From Oscarella lobularis (lineage: Eukaryota; Porifera; Homoscleromorpha; Homosclerophorida; Oscarellidae), in the NCBI RefSeq assembly GCF_947507565.1, contig NC_089182.1, positions 3,224,001 to 3,288,000 of the forward strand: a stretch of 64,000 bases of DNA, written 5' to 3'. The first letter of the stretch is position 1. Every line of letters starts with the position of its first letter. The position numbers and the translations under genes were made by a program. The notes below the pieces were generated by a model. It was not told the DNA's origin. It did no database searches and saw only the letters and a program-made list of their open reading frames with translations. Shown here piece after piece: positions 1 through 11,058 of the stretch.

Positions 1-635
1 CGTTTATTCTCTTGGCTCAGACGCCTGGGACTGAGCAGTCTCGGATGTGAGCGCTGTCAGCCTGATTCCAGGGGGACCACTTTTTTACCCACCGCAGTCC
101 TGGAGGGGGGAGGGTGCACTGCATAACCCTCATCAACAGGTGAGCCAATTTAACCTCTTGGCAACCGAGTTGGGGCCGGTTTTATTTAGTCACCCCGGGG
201 CCCAGGGGTGAATGAAGACATCGGAAAGCTCTTCATCAACCTCGTCCGTATGATCCTTTGATGAGCCTATACAGAACACATAAGACAGAGTCGAAGAAAA
301 AGAGAATCGTACCTGCTTCAGTTGAATGAGAAGTACCTTGGCCAATAGATTCTTCATTGTGCATTGAATAAACGTGCCTGCATTCGTTTCAGAGGACGGC
401 ACACATGGGACAGAGACAACGAAAAAGTATGTACACAAAAGGGGTTCTATTTCAATGAACCCGGAAATAAACCGAAAGTAATTGGTCTGCATATATCGCC
501 TCTCTAGACTCTGTTCTCTAGCTAATGTCTCAGCTTACCGTAAATTATTAATAAACAGAATTTGTCCGGATACGCCACTACCTAAAAACGCGACCTCTAA
601 GGCGCCTAGCTATAGAATCTCGCTCGGTCTTACCT
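1..635. other. 3' flank of the multipass-membrane gene; no firm gene
   Basis: No convincing protein-coding gene is seen. The upstream minus-strand gene stops at 636. A strong donor (AAG then GTAAGA, minus strand) follows its stop codon almost immediately, so its 3' UTR may be spliced. A possible acceptor near 268 would lead into a short acidic reading frame ending at 190, and an AATAAA (minus strand) lies at about 3-8. The stretch could therefore be spliced 3' UTR, or the last exon of another minus-strand transcript. Confidence 0.3.
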
Positions 636-2673
636 TTAGAATTCTGCCATGACGAGTTCGCGGTGTTGCAATTCAGACGCCGTCACTCCGTCTTTCTTGG
701 TCTTGAGAAAGGCCCACCGATCGTCTGATCTTTCGGCGTCGGCGGCATCCGGCGGGCGCGGTTCTTCGCGACGTTGTTCTATCCGTTCTACCGGGATCTC
801 TTCAAAGACGACTTGTCCCAAGTGGATGACACCCCAAATGATGAGGGTGAAGGCGATTGTCAAAAAGGTCATCCAATCTATGGCCTCTTCAATGATGCCA
901 TAGAAAAGAAGAAATGTGCTGCTGTGTATGACAAACACAGCAGCTGAAGAAAGAACCTGAAAATACAAGAAAAGGTGAGTAGTCACTACCACAACAATTC
1001 GTAATTACCTCGAAACTGTTGTGAACATCCATTCTCGCCTTTTTCACCTTCCAGTATCCCTTCCTATAACCAAACGTTGACAGTAGATCATGGGAACAAT
1101 GCATTGGTCACCTATACGGTCTTCCTAGCACAACCATTAAAAAATAAGCAAAACTGAGCACCAGTGAGATAGAAAGTTGAACTAGTGGTCTAAAAAGTGC
1201 TTTAATTAAAGATATTTCCTAGTAATATAAATGACTACTTACGTAATAGGATATAGATCAGTCAAACCAATGAGTATGAGTTTACGAAAAAGAATGATGC
1301 CTTCTGTAAAACACCACGTGGGTCTGTAACATTCATAAACAGCCCTGAAAGGAGACAGCAGTGTCAGACTAAACGCAAAATAGGCAGTACTCTCGCATAC
1401 CCATACAAAGCCCTCTTCTGGCTCAGCCGTTTTAACTTGAATAGCCGAATTGTGAAAAATAGAAGAACGATAGGAAATAGCAACGACAAAAATATGAGAA
1501 AGAGAGCCGATGAAAAGGTGACCGCTTGAAACGGCGCCTCATTGCAGCTGATACTCTGATCATAGGCCCATCTATTCTCAACTTCATTGCTGTCATTGTA
1601 AAGTTCAGAAATCCAGAAATTCGTCTAAAAGTGCAATATGAGAGCACGCGACCCCATTGGCCTATTTTACTTACTATGTTAACGTTTTCTTCACAAGCGT
1701 AGGAGCGAACGGCTAAGCTCGTCAGGGGAGCATAAACGATGAGTAGAAAGTGAACGAGAAATCTCCGAAACGTACTCCTCCGTCTCAAAAGCTTATAATT
1801 TTGGGGAAACCGTCGATGAGTTCTCCCCTATGAATTAATTAATTAAATAATTAAAAAATCTACGACGAAAATTTCAAATCTACTAACAAGAGCGCAATCT
1901 GCCATAAGAATAATTGTGATAACAAATAGGAATGGAACAGCCGAAGATAGCCAGTCGACGTAGTAAGTCGATAGACTGCTAATATAGCATTCTAAATAAG
2001 AGTCTAATGATGCCTACTACGCTAAGCCAAGCTTCTCAATCCCTCCCCCAAAAATCACCTAAATTTGCCATCTGCGCGTTGAGAAACGCAAAAGTCGTCT
2101 TGTCCAGCAACCACAGCGTCGCGCCGCCCTGTCGCCACGCCGTACGCAAGCTCAGCGACAGAAGAAGTATTTGCAAAAAATCGACCAGCATTTTCACCTG
2201 AGAAAAGACGCCTGTCGTAAAAGAAACAGATACTGTGACTTTCTCACTTTGATGGCGACGGGAAGGGGATAGCCGCCTCGTATGCCCGTGAATGCGATGC
2301 AGCCGATCGCGAAGACGAGTACGAGAGTCGCCCAAGGTATTGCGCCGCATTCTTGGCAAACGCTGCCGAGCCGATAGAATCCTGAAAAAACGAGCTCGAA
2401 ACTGCTTTTCGCGACGAGACTGCGCTCTGCGGACCTTTTGCGCACGTTTCGCAAGCAAGTGGCTGACTGTTGGATACGCAAGAATCGTTCTTGCAGTTTT
2501 CAGGAAAGAAGCAAGTTAGCGTTCGATCTGGAGAACGAAAAAGTGCTAGGCAAATCGGTTAAGGAAGAGTCCGAAGCGTTTATACTCTTCGATATGCTTA
2601 TTTCTCCCTTTTCGCCGGCGCACGACGACCTTTTGGCCGTGACGAGCAGAAGAAACAAACCCCAGAAGAACAT
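636..2673 (-). CDS. Signal peptide, Cys-rich stalk and about nine-pass transmembrane protein
   Basis: Family not identified by name. Joined exons start at an ATG at 2673 with a hydrophobic leader (MFFWGLFLLLV). A short Cys-rich stalk follows, including CETCAKGFYRLGSVCQEC made by a phase-1 junction. About nine hydrophobic segments come next, for example WATLVLVFAIGCIAFTG, SSAVPFLFVITIIL, VTFSSALFLIFLSLLFP, LVQLSISLVLSFAYFLM and MTFLTIAFTLIIWGV. The acidic/basic cytoplasmic tail ends HRELVMAEF. Between the membrane spans lie ECY, SYACEEN and YECYRPTWCFTEGI. The pattern 'RRRSTFRRFL...YAPLTSLAV...C' followed by 'YRPTWCFTEGIILFRKLILIG' resembles the C-terminal multipass region I associate with large surface proteins of early animals and protists, loosely TRP-like. 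Every intron is short (roughly 40-110 bp) and phases close correctly. Function is unknown; a channel or adhesion-type receptor is only inference. Confidence 0.72.
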
Positions 2674-2935
2674 CAGGACATCCGGGAGCGAGTCGTTAAC
2701 ATCCGGGAGAAGCGTCAAGAGAAAAATTACGTTATCTATGATTTTCGAATTAGTTTCGGTTCAAGAAGGTCAGTAAATTTTAAAACCATCTGTAAAAAAA
2801 CAATATTGATAAAGAATGTTATTGGAATATCTTATTTTATTCACCTCATCAGTTATTTCCTCTTGAGCTGTCTCTTTTTCTTCCTCTTCATTTTCAGCAC
2901 CAAATTCAAATTTTCCTCCCAGTCTCCTCAATGCT

Positions 2936-4286
2936 TTAAAAATACAATAAATCAATTAAAAAAGCTATCTGTTCCTTCATGCCTTTCAATTCTTCAAGAG
3001 TTTCAGTCTCCCACTTTATTTGAACTTCACTTGACTCTGCATCAAATGACAACACTTTTCCCGCCTAGATTTTTAATCAGACGTCAAGTAAGCTCTAATA
3101 CTGCCTCACCTACCCTATAGGAAGTAATAGTTGGTGAATAATCAGAAGACAGTTCAAGCATCTAGCAAATAAACCGTTAAGCAACGTGTCTGTTGCTCTT
3201 ATCTTAATTTTACCTTAAATGCAATAGTATCTCCCACTCTAGGAGGCCCAACTAAGGCCTCAAATTGACCATAATCTTTTGATCCAGCCATCCCAGTCTT
3301 CTCATTTTTCTCTACCCTGTCTCCTCCTGTAAGCGTTCTGCTACGATTCTGATAAATCCGACTCTTACAAACGAGTACATCTGTTGGTCCTCCCACAGTA
3401 TGCGCTCTTTGCCTCTTGCCCTTCTTTGGAGGACTTACTTGCTGCCCCTGTTCCTCGTCACTATCACTTTGATCGAATCGAATATGCACGTGAGAGGTCT
3501 TAGTTGGTCCCTTTCCCATCTTTTTCTTTGGAGGTCGTGGCTGAAAATTCTCAAGTACTTGAGGAGTGGTGACTGGCTTCTTCCACTGCTGCTGCTGCTG
3601 CACCTGTTGCTTTCGCCCCTGAGACTGTTGTCTCTGTGGTATAACCTTCTTTGGCTGTGGCGGAGCCACGGGTTTCTTTTTCGCTGACACCAAAGGTGGT
3701 TGAACGACCTGCTTTTGTTTTGACTTCATAGCAATTTCTTTCTCACTTTCCGAGTCCGACGATGACGTTGATGACGTCGATGACGTCGATGACGTTGATG
3801 ACGTCGACGAATCCTTAACTTTATGCAAAAAGGTCTTGACCTTGCCCTTGACCCCACCGCTAGATTTTCTTCCCATTGCCTTCGAAACTCTCTTCTTAGA
3901 AGGTGGCGCCGATTCCGAGCTTGATGAGGAAGGAGTGCGCGTCCTTTTTCGTTTTCCAGGCAAAAATTTCGAGCCGGAATTTCGAACGCTGAGAAGTCGT
4001 AATAAAAAGATATCAAAAAGTGACGTCATACTTATGGAGAAACTCGCCTTATAGTATCTCCATCTCGTATGATTTCTATTTTCTCGTCGCGAGGAAGTAA
4101 GGAGCTGTCTAAGTGAAGCCGAAGATTCGCCGACTTTCCACCGAAGAATCGCTTCGCGATATAATCGGTGAGATCTTCTACGACGCTCAAGCTCTGCGGA
4201 AAAAGCATCCAACACGATTCGCCTACACCGACGAGAGCTTTCTCGAACAGCAGACGAATTCTTCGAGCAGACATCCGCGTGGTCAA
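2936..4286 (-). CDS. COIL: Coilin (Cajal body scaffold protein)
   Basis: Coilin organises nuclear Cajal bodies, where snRNPs and snoRNPs mature. The first exon encodes the N-terminal self-association domain: RIRLLFEKALVG, then SVVEDLTDYIAKRFF, then LLPRDEKIEIIRDGDTI, in the order of vertebrate coilin. A lysine/serine-rich middle follows, with basic patches and a Ser-Ser-Thr repeat. The C-terminal Tudor-like domain reads VGDTIAFK then MLELSSDYSPTITSYR then AGKVLSFDAESSEVQIKWE, closely matching vertebrate coilin, and the protein ends DLLYF. The N-terminal and middle exons join in frame only through a GC-AG intron (3989-4047; donor AAG then GCGAGT). About 196 bp separate it from the scramblase stop on the same strand. 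A long open frame reading upstream of the middle exon on this strand is out of frame with the true N terminus. Confidence 0.9.
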
Positions 4287-4482
4287 GACACTCCCCTGCT
4301 TGATATAAATAAATTATATATCTAGCCGCGGGAGATACATCAACGTTGGTCACAGTTTTGTAGGGCTTGTGTGCATGCACTTGAACAGACGAGAACAAAA
4401 AAAACAGTAGGTATACAAAAGACGACATAATAGTAAAGATTCGATTCCATCTATTTCATCACTCTGGCTGCTGGAAAGTGCA

Positions 4483-5815
4483 TCAGTGCGCACCGGCTCC
4501 GCCACTGTTGTTGCTATGCTCGTAGTACATGTAATCCTGCAAAACAAAAGAGTCGAATAATAGTAATAATAAAATTTTCAACCTGACCCACTTACAATGA
4601 GGAACACAGAGGCGAGCAAGAGAGCCTTCAGCTGGACAGTCATATCCATGGGAACTAAAAAATCCTCCACACTATTATAAGGTAACCAACTAGAATGAAC
4701 GCTTACACGAAACGCTGAAATTTCCAGCGCTAGTCGCGCACTCCTGAACACAGCCTGACCACTGAGAAACAATCTTGCCAACCGGCGAAGTCCCATCAGC
4801 ACTCAAAATCTAAAGAAAAGGATGCGATTAAATAATTATATAAAAAACGCGCTCTTACCTGAAATTCAACATCGTTGAAGCACTTGCAAAGGCCACACCA
4901 GCAAGGGCCTGTGATGAGCAGCTGCGTGACGTCATTGGCATCATTGACATACCACGTGGGTGACAAGCATGTATACCTTAGGGTGTCATATCACTTAGGT
5001 ACACACATATATATATACTTGGGAGTTCTCCTACTTCTCCTTGATGAATCCAAGAACGGAGTTGTCTGGTCCTTTGACTTCCATCAGTTGAAGGGAACAC
5101 GGGCAGCAGAATCCCTGGCAACGAAGCGGCCGTTCCATGTGCAACACTTCGCGCTGCGTATTGTCCATAATCGACATGGAAAAGGGACGAGCCGGTCCGC
5201 AACACTGACGCTTATAGCAATCGCTCTCTAAATAGAAAAAAAATAAAAGGTTTCGAGAAAAAGAGATATATTTTCTCTGCCTACGTTCTGCTGCGAAGTA
5301 AACTTGCTGTCCCATTGTGTTTTTAATGATGTACTTGTTTTCCATTTCGATACCGGTCACAACTGAGAATGCACATACCGAATATTATAAGAGGAGCAAA
5401 GGTCGTGGGAAACGAACGTCCCCACGTACGCCGCGGCCCCGCCCTGTTCTTGAAGCCTCCTCTACAACACCTGACACCGTAAAAGAAAAACGCGCTACGC
5501 GCGAGAATGACGCGAGAACGCGAGTTTCGCAGTAAAAAAAGATCGCTGCCTATTCTTCTCGCTCTCTGATGCGCGCGTAGGACTCGTTCGACGATAGAAC
5601 GCTCATCTAGACGTCGTCTTTTGCGACTGGGGCCTCCCCACATCCTGCTATACTGCCCTATTACTTTCGATTAGCTCGATCATCTGCTGTATGAGGAGTT
5701 GATCGACTTGAGTGAGGTATTCGAGTCCTGGCGGGCAGCCGCTCACTCCTTCCGGCATGGGCATCGGAGTGACGCCCGGCTGCAGCACGATCGGACTCTT
5801 TCCTGTCTCTGCCAT
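4483..5815 (-). CDS. Phospholipid scramblase
   Basis: PLSCR-family protein; members mediate or regulate calcium-dependent phospholipid movement and are palmitoylated beta-barrel proteins with a C-terminal hydrophobic helix. Exons in order give: start [127 protein letters not shown]; and [26 protein letters not shown], where the hydrophobic helix lies. The last residues are SGGAGAH. All PLSCR landmarks are in family order and junction phases agree. The N-terminal proline-rich tail of vertebrate PLSCR1 is short here. It is a single, apparently intact gene; which vertebrate paralogue it matches cannot be said. Confidence 0.93.
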
Positions 5816-5955
5816 TCGGTTGTCAGGGTTCTCGAGTACAAATGAAACCGGCGAATAGTTCCGTCCAAATTCCCGTATATATACTCATAGCCTACCCAAT
5901 AAAAACTTTACATACTAGATATTGTTTATTCGTTACTGGGCGACATCTCAACCAT

Positions 5956-8900
5956 TCAGTTAGACAATTCCTGCGAGATATTGTACCCAACTAGGATCAA
6001 CCAAATTGACTGAAACGATTCCTAGTAAAAATCAGTAACAAATAGGCGTGACTATCTAAGGTCGATGGCTCTCACTAGTCTTGAAAGAATTCCTGGTCTC
6101 TGACTTTCCACGAGTTTGGCAGCGTGAAGAATGTCCACCACTTTCTCGTTTTCCATTTGATCTACGACATTCCAAGCCGTGCAAAATGCTCCCGATCGTC
6201 CAGAGCCAGTACTAAATTAATTGTCATGGAGACCATAAATTGTTCCGTCTAAACGTCGCGCAGTGGTACCTGCAGTGAACAACAATAGGAGGACAGTTGT
6301 TCTCTTTTTGCCATGTGTCCACTTCTCTCATCATGGCAATCACATCCTTGGGCTTTCGTGGAAAATCTTTATCAGGCCAATCGTAGTAATGAAATTGGTT
6401 AACTCTTTGGGACTTGTTTTTCTAAGCAAAAACCCGCTTAAGACTCTCCAGAAACCTTGCAATACAGCGAACAATACCCCCTTAACTTTCATTCCCCTCA
6501 CGTAGTATCCGGAAGTCAAATCAGTCTCATTTACCTTCTCCGTGTCAGGCCAATACTAAACGGAAAATAACGCTAACAATTGATTAATTCGCGGCGAGAC
6601 AATAACCGGTTTCTCCTCCTTCGTCTCGGTGAGATTAATGATAGTCGCCACATCCTCTTGAACAATCATTCTCCAGAATTCAATTTTCGTCATTTCCATC
6701 GGATGCTGGGTCACTATGAACTTCTTCTTTTTATCATATCCCTTTTAATATATATATAATAATGTCGTTTTCTCTCTGTGTTTTCAGGTAAATACGTCAA
6801 TATAGCTTGCATTGATGTAGTCAGCCTCGTCGGCACCCCCAAACGACGGATAGGTGGGATCTCTCAACGGGCGCAAAAGAACTCGATTAGAATCGACTAA
6901 GGGCATATAAGTCGAGCATAAAGAAATTATTAAAAATAACTCGTACGCGGTACGCTTTTGAGGCTCTTGTTCCTCTTCTTCACTACTTCAAGAGAAGGCG
7001 CAAAAGCGGAAGAACATTTAGACTTGTCAAATTTTGGAGAGACACTTTTCAGCAACTACGAAGAACAGCTAATTAGACAACACTTCTAATAGCGAAAAAC
7101 CATACTTCGTGTTTTCGTTTTAGGCTAAAAGGCATTAGGGCCGTGTTTCGACGATATTTAGCAGCTTCCTCACTGAACTCTCTAAGACTAATTTCAGTAG
7201 AGCAACATCGAACGTAGTCAAGTACAGCGGCGTAGACAAACTGATACTGATCCTGAGAGACGAAAAAAGCCTTGTTCTCGGGACGTACCGATGCAAGGTG
7301 TCTTACCAAGGTCTGCACCATCTCCATTCGTTTCGTTCTCATCTCTCTGGTATAGCCTTGAACGTCAATATCGTCACCAGCGTCCACTCTATCCATCATA
7401 GACAGTATTGCAAGGAACGTTCCTGTTCGACCAGCACCAGTGCTAGAAATGAAAGAGATCAAATAATTGTATATTGGTCAGATAAGAAATGCCGTGTACC
7501 TGCAGTGCACTGCCAGTCGGCCAGATCCGACTTCTCTTCGAACATCATACAGCATTCCGAGTAGCAATAGCATTAATTCGGGCGTTTCTTTGTCCGGCCA
7601 CGATTTGAAGTGATAGTGTTTTACGGATCGCTTCGTATCTCCCTAAGATCAAGAAAAAAGCACGCACTGCTATATGTAGGAAATTTAATTTTTACGTTAT
7701 AATTCGTTGTTCTTACCAAATACAGTTCCATGCTTCTAACCGTGTAATTGGCCGCATGACGAATCTTGTCAACTTTCACGCTGAGACCGTCATACGTCTT
7801 GACTCCTGTATCGTTCCAGTACTCTTCGCACGTGCCGTCTGAAAGCATGACAATTGCGGCCACCGATTCCGACCAAACCATTCGCCAAACGTCCGAGCAC
7901 GTTCCTGCTGTGGGATCTGAGGGAGACGAAGTCGCAAGGCTCTCCCCTTCCCAAGAGCGACGTCACAATTACCTTGGCAGGCAATATACCGCTTGGGACT
8001 TTGAAAACCCTACGTAAATGAGTATAGAAAATTATTCCGTTTATGAGGGCGTACGTACGTCAATAAATGAAGCATTGATGTAGTCCGTTTTTGTCTTGGT
8101 TATGCCATAGAGATCTCGCAGAATGACTCTGTTATCATCATCTAAAGATGTGAAATACGCATGATATATACGTACGTATACATTTACTGTTACTGACATG
8201 GAATGATGGTTCCATTTTGATTCTTGGAAGAATTGACACTGGACTTTCCGACAGTCATTCGCTTCGTTTTTCCGACAACTTGTAATGACTGCAGAAAAAA
8301 TACTGAGAAAGACCGACTTGGGTGTGTTAGATATACCTGAAACTCGCTGGCCAATCCCGTCCCTCCGAGACTCTGAAGGTTTGAAACATGGTCCGGAAAT
8401 ACTGCCAGTTTGACAGAAGTATCATAATGAGGAACGGGCTGAGTCGTATTGTCGGCTTCTGGTGTAGATGGTCTTGATTGCAATTGAGGCGAAGTTGTCG
8501 CCTGCGTAGCCTCGTTTTCGTCATTGTGAATTTCCGCTTCCGCTTCCGAATGAACTAAATTCTTTTTCCTGCGGGGAGAAAAAACTCCCAAGAGTAAGAT
8601 TATGTCAAGAACTGTTTTTCTTGTTTGAACCTGTTTATTCGTTTCAGTACAATGAAAATCACGGGAATTGACACAAGAAGGAGTGCCACAATGATGCCCA
8701 CTGGAATGCCAACTGAAATTCTGATAGGAACACCACCACCAGCCGCGGCAGCATCCACAGTAGAATTAACGCCGGTTGTATTGGAAACGTTAGAAGAAGA
8801 AGAATTAGCTGCTCCAGCTACGGTACTTGTAGCAGAAAAAGAAGAAGAAGGAACAGTAGTAGGATGAGCGGTTGACGCGGCAGGAATACGAGCAGTGGTG

Positions 8901-10922
8901 CGAAGAGACGTGGTAGGAAGCGCAGTAGTTGAAATAGAATCGGTCGTAGCACCAGCTGTAGCTGAAACACCTCTTCCACCAGTAGAAACGGAAGCAGATG
9001 TGGAGGAGACTGAAGCGGTGGAAGCAGCAGATGAAGATGCATTCGAAACGACGCCAGTCGAAGTAGAAACCGTAGGACCAGTGGCTGTGCTATTAGGAAC
9101 GACAGAAGCCGAAGTAGCACTCGCAGTCGAAGCGTTGGAAACAACCGTAGAAGTAGTTGAAACACCAGCACTCGTAGAAACAGTTGAAGCGTTGGAAACA
9201 ACCGTAGAAGTAGTTGAAACACCAGCAGAAGTTGCTTGAACGACGGAAGAAGTAGCGCCTGCAGTTCTAGGTATAGCAGTAGTTGCAGACGAATTGGAAT
9301 TGGAAGGAGTAGTAGGGCTCGAAGCTGTAGTCGAAACGCCAACAGTTCCAATATTAGAAGGCGTTAAAGGGGCCGTAGTCAATACTTCATCAGTTGTAGG
9401 ATTGGTAGTCGTGCTAACAACTGTAGTCACTTCATCAGTCGTTATGGCAGAAGTTGTCATTTCATCAGTCGTTGGAACAACAGTTGTGGGATTGACAGTC
9501 GTGCTAACAACTGTCGTCAAAGCTTCAGTTGTAGGAGCAGAAGTAGGAGCACCTGCGCAGATAAAAAAATCAATACGGTGAAACGCTAACTACAATTATT
9601 CGACAAACTTTCATTGATTAGCCGTGAGCTTATGTATACTTCGCACATTTTCAGGGGTCTCGTTGGAGGCGTGTGTGACTTATATTGAAAATTGATAACG
9701 ACGTCCCTTACAAAGGCTCCATCATCGTCATTAGCACGGAATGAACTGTGTTTTTCAAAGCACGTTGCATTGAGGCACGTGCGCAGAGCACCCACAAAAT
9801 AGTTTCTATTTCCAGTGCAGGTGTAAACGTGCACTTCAATTGTAGAAGCATTGCCATAAAATTCTCCTCGAATGATGACCGTTGTAATGTTTGTGCAATC
9901 AGCAAAGGCTACGGTTAGTTGTTGGTGTCCGCCAAGAGTGAAATTCGATCCCATACCGTCGACGAAACACGTTTGGTCGTCTCCATCAGAAAAAATTGAC
10001 GGGTCACCAATACGCTGGACACTCTCAGATGGAATGCGAAACCTATTCCTCCAGTACACCGCCAAAATGACCGAAGTGTTCAGTAGATTTACGTCTACAA
10101 GGCACATGATAACACTGATTATACGACTAAACAAAGGTGCTTACAACGAACCTTGTGCTGTAGGGACGACAGTCGGAACAGAAGTCAAAAGTTGAGTCGT
10201 GCTAACAACAGTTGTGGGATTGACAGTCGTGCTAACAACTGTCGTCAAAGCTTCAGTTGTAGGAGCAGAAGTAGGAGCACCTGCAGACAAAAAAATCAAT
10301 ACGGTGAAACGCTAACTACAATTATTTGACAAACTTTCATTGATTAGCCGTGAGCTTATGTATATTTCGCATAGTTTAAGGGGCCTCATTGGAGGCGTGT
10401 CTGCGTTATATTTCCAAATGATAACGACGAACCTTGCAAAGGCTCCATCGTTGTCATTAGCACGGAATAAACTGTGTTTTTCAAAGCACGTTGCATTGAG
10501 GCACGTGCGCGGAGCACCGACAAAATAGTCTCTATTTCTAGTGCAGGTGTCAACGTACACTTTAATTGTAGAAGCACTGCCATAAAATTCTCCTCGAAGG
10601 ATGACCGTTGTCACGTTTGGGCATCCAGAAGGAAGCCGTATGTTCATTTGTTGGTTTCCGCGAAGAGTGAAATTCGATCCCATGCCGTCGACTAAACACG
10701 TTTGGTCGTCTCCATCATAAAAAATTGACGTGTCGCTGATGGGCTGGCGTGATATAGATGGAATGCGAAACGAATTGGACAACGTCGCATCAGGAGAAGT
10801 GGCCATTAGATTTACGTCTACAACGCACCATGATAACGCTAATTGAACAAAGGCGCTTGCAACGAACCCTGCGCCCAAGCTGGAGCAGCAAAGAAGAAAA
10901 AACTCCAAAACCACCACTTCAT
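5956..10922 (-). CDS. Receptor-type protein tyrosine phosphatase with two PTP domains
   Basis: The first exon encodes a clean signal peptide (MKWWFWSFFFFAAPAWAQ). Two copies of an ectodomain exon follow, each with DGDDQTC, GMGSNFTL, TTVI-RGEFYG and NATCFEKHS, and resembling a galactose-binding-like fold. A long Ser/Thr-rich mucin-like stalk, one transmembrane helix (GIPVGIIVALLLVSIPVIFIV) and two cytoplasmic PTP domains come next. D1 has DYINASFID, the WPD loop (SWPDKETPE) and P-loop VHCSTGAGRTG. D2 has DYINASYID, YDWPDKDFP and VHCSTGSGRSGAF. Both domains thus keep the catalytic Cys, Arg and WPD Asp, whereas many vertebrate D2 domains have lost activity. The exact C terminus is uncertain: the frame ends at 5956 if a last short intron is spliced, or at 6056 if not. 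Ectodomain introns are phase 1, which permits exon duplication. Confidence 0.88.
9484..10870 (-). repeat. Tandem duplication of phosphatase ectodomain exons (period about 728 bp)
   Basis: The segments beginning at about 9484 and 10212 are near-identical over a Thr-rich exon end, an intron, the galactose-binding-like exon and the following intron. Matching intron sequence appears at about 9551 and 10279, and again near 10140 and 10865. Because the intron copies are still similar, the duplication looks fairly recent. Flanking introns are phase 1 on both sides, so the extra domain is added in frame. Confidence 0.85.
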
Positions 10923-11058
10923 TTCAGTCAGTCACTAAGTCGCGCGTTGTTGATTGGCTCGAGCGTCACTGTTACGTAACTGCAATAAATCCCGGACTAA
11001 AAAATAAATAATTTGGAAAACCTACGCAACGAAATCCCCGGATTCTTTATTTCCGCAC

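Noticed and set aside
190-492. 100-codon minus-strand frame near the left edge
   Set aside because: No recognisable domain or initiation context. It may be part of a spliced 3' UTR or an exon of an unseen transcript.
2036-2481. Possible proteolipid/M6 tetraspan gene, from the CGAIPWATLVLVF string
   Set aside because: Following the splice junctions gives about nine membrane spans and a different layout; M6 proteins have four.
3199-4428. A 409-codon minus-strand frame starting with a signal-like leader upstream of the coilin middle exon
   Set aside because: Its N-terminal third is out of frame with the conserved coilin N terminus and overlaps that exon in another phase; it is spurious read-through across the GC-AG intron.
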